Shown: one piece after another, positions 63,900 through 64,000 of the stretch
Numbering within the stretch: position 1 is the stretch's first letter
How the letters are laid out: every line of letters begins with the position of its first letter
Source: Sporothrix humicola
Taxonomy: Eukaryota > Ascomycota > Sordariomycetes > Ophiostomatales > Ophiostomataceae
Direction: 5' to 3'
Length of the DNA stretch: 64,000 nt
NCBI GenBank assembly: GCA_021396245.1
Contig: WNYE01000065.1
Location: forward strand, 173,815-237,814
Position numbers and translations under genes: made by a program
The notes under the pieces: generated by a model
The model's input: the letters and a program-made list of their open reading frames with translations, nothing else
Told to the model about the DNA's origin: nothing
Databases searched by the model: none

Positions 63900-64000
63900 T
63901 TTTGCCCCAGGCAAAAAGCTTGTGCCTTAAAACGCCGGGAGCCGGGGGGCCAGACAACTGAGTGATGTTGACGGGCGGGGGGGGACGCGGCTAGGCTGGG
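63900..64000 (-). other. Right-edge coding stretch, possibly another unit of the duplicated family
   Basis: On the minus strand a frame begins VNITQLSGPPAPGVLRHKL and continues FAWGKNKREAGGKAA. ITQLSGPP matches ISQVSGPPDLRP near 63540 and ITQVAGL near 63030, so a third unit seems to start here and continue past the edge. The stretch is too short for a gene call. Confidence 0.25.

Noticed and set aside
1..64000. CRISPR array or operons
   Set aside because: No regularly spaced direct repeats with unique spacers; spliced genes and gene spacing are eukaryotic.

Overview
The window looks like chromosomal DNA of a filamentous ascomycete (Pezizomycotina; a Sordariomycete is my best guess, inferred from gene content and style only). 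Evidence: Zn2Cys6 transcription factors, an ENA-type sodium P-type ATPase, an HRI1 homologue, short 48-100 bp GT-AG introns with CTAAC/CTGAC branch sites, no operons, and AT-rich spacers between GC-rich genes. No rRNA, tRNA, CRISPR array or intact transposon was recognised.

Left part (0-21.5 kb), ordinary genes: a partial gene at the left edge, an ENA-type ATPase (minus), HRI1 (two exons), a seven-exon Zn2Cys6 regulator whose first zinc-ligand cysteine is a tyrosine, a convergent second Zn2Cys6 regulator only 29 bp away, a divergent MDR-type oxidoreductase, an APC-family permease, a flavodoxin-fold FMN reductase and an SDR oxidoreductase.

Accessory part (21.5-37.2 kb): AT-richer, with a plus-strand tandem array of one small gene family. 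I found three apparently intact members (26.17, 31.82, 34.44 kb) and about ten members broken by stops, frameshifts or deletions. The family shares an exon-1 core (DG[KR]RP...AxIR), a phase-2 intron at the same place, and an exon-2 core (S[ST]xHx...HxTVDF...TEHV). I know of no named family with this pattern.

37.3-47.1 kb: a cluster-like set of GST, AsaB/GA4-desaturase-like enzyme, TRI12-type MFS transporter, second GST-like protein and a large Zn2Cys6 regulator. It suggests detoxification or tailoring and export of a small molecule; no backbone synthase lies in the window.

47.6-55.2 kb: a head-to-head pair of paralogous three-exon genes, each encoding two copies of an approximately 85-residue domain split by introns at identical positions; then a PD-(D/E)XK-like protein, a protein-kinase-like protein, a protein of unknown function and a TPR relic. 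56.8-61.2 kb: a GFA/CENP-V-type protein, a Zn alcohol dehydrogenase and two tandem MYND zinc-finger paralogues. The right edge (62-64 kb) holds a decayed minus-strand tandem duplication with a 130-bp GC-rich repeat.
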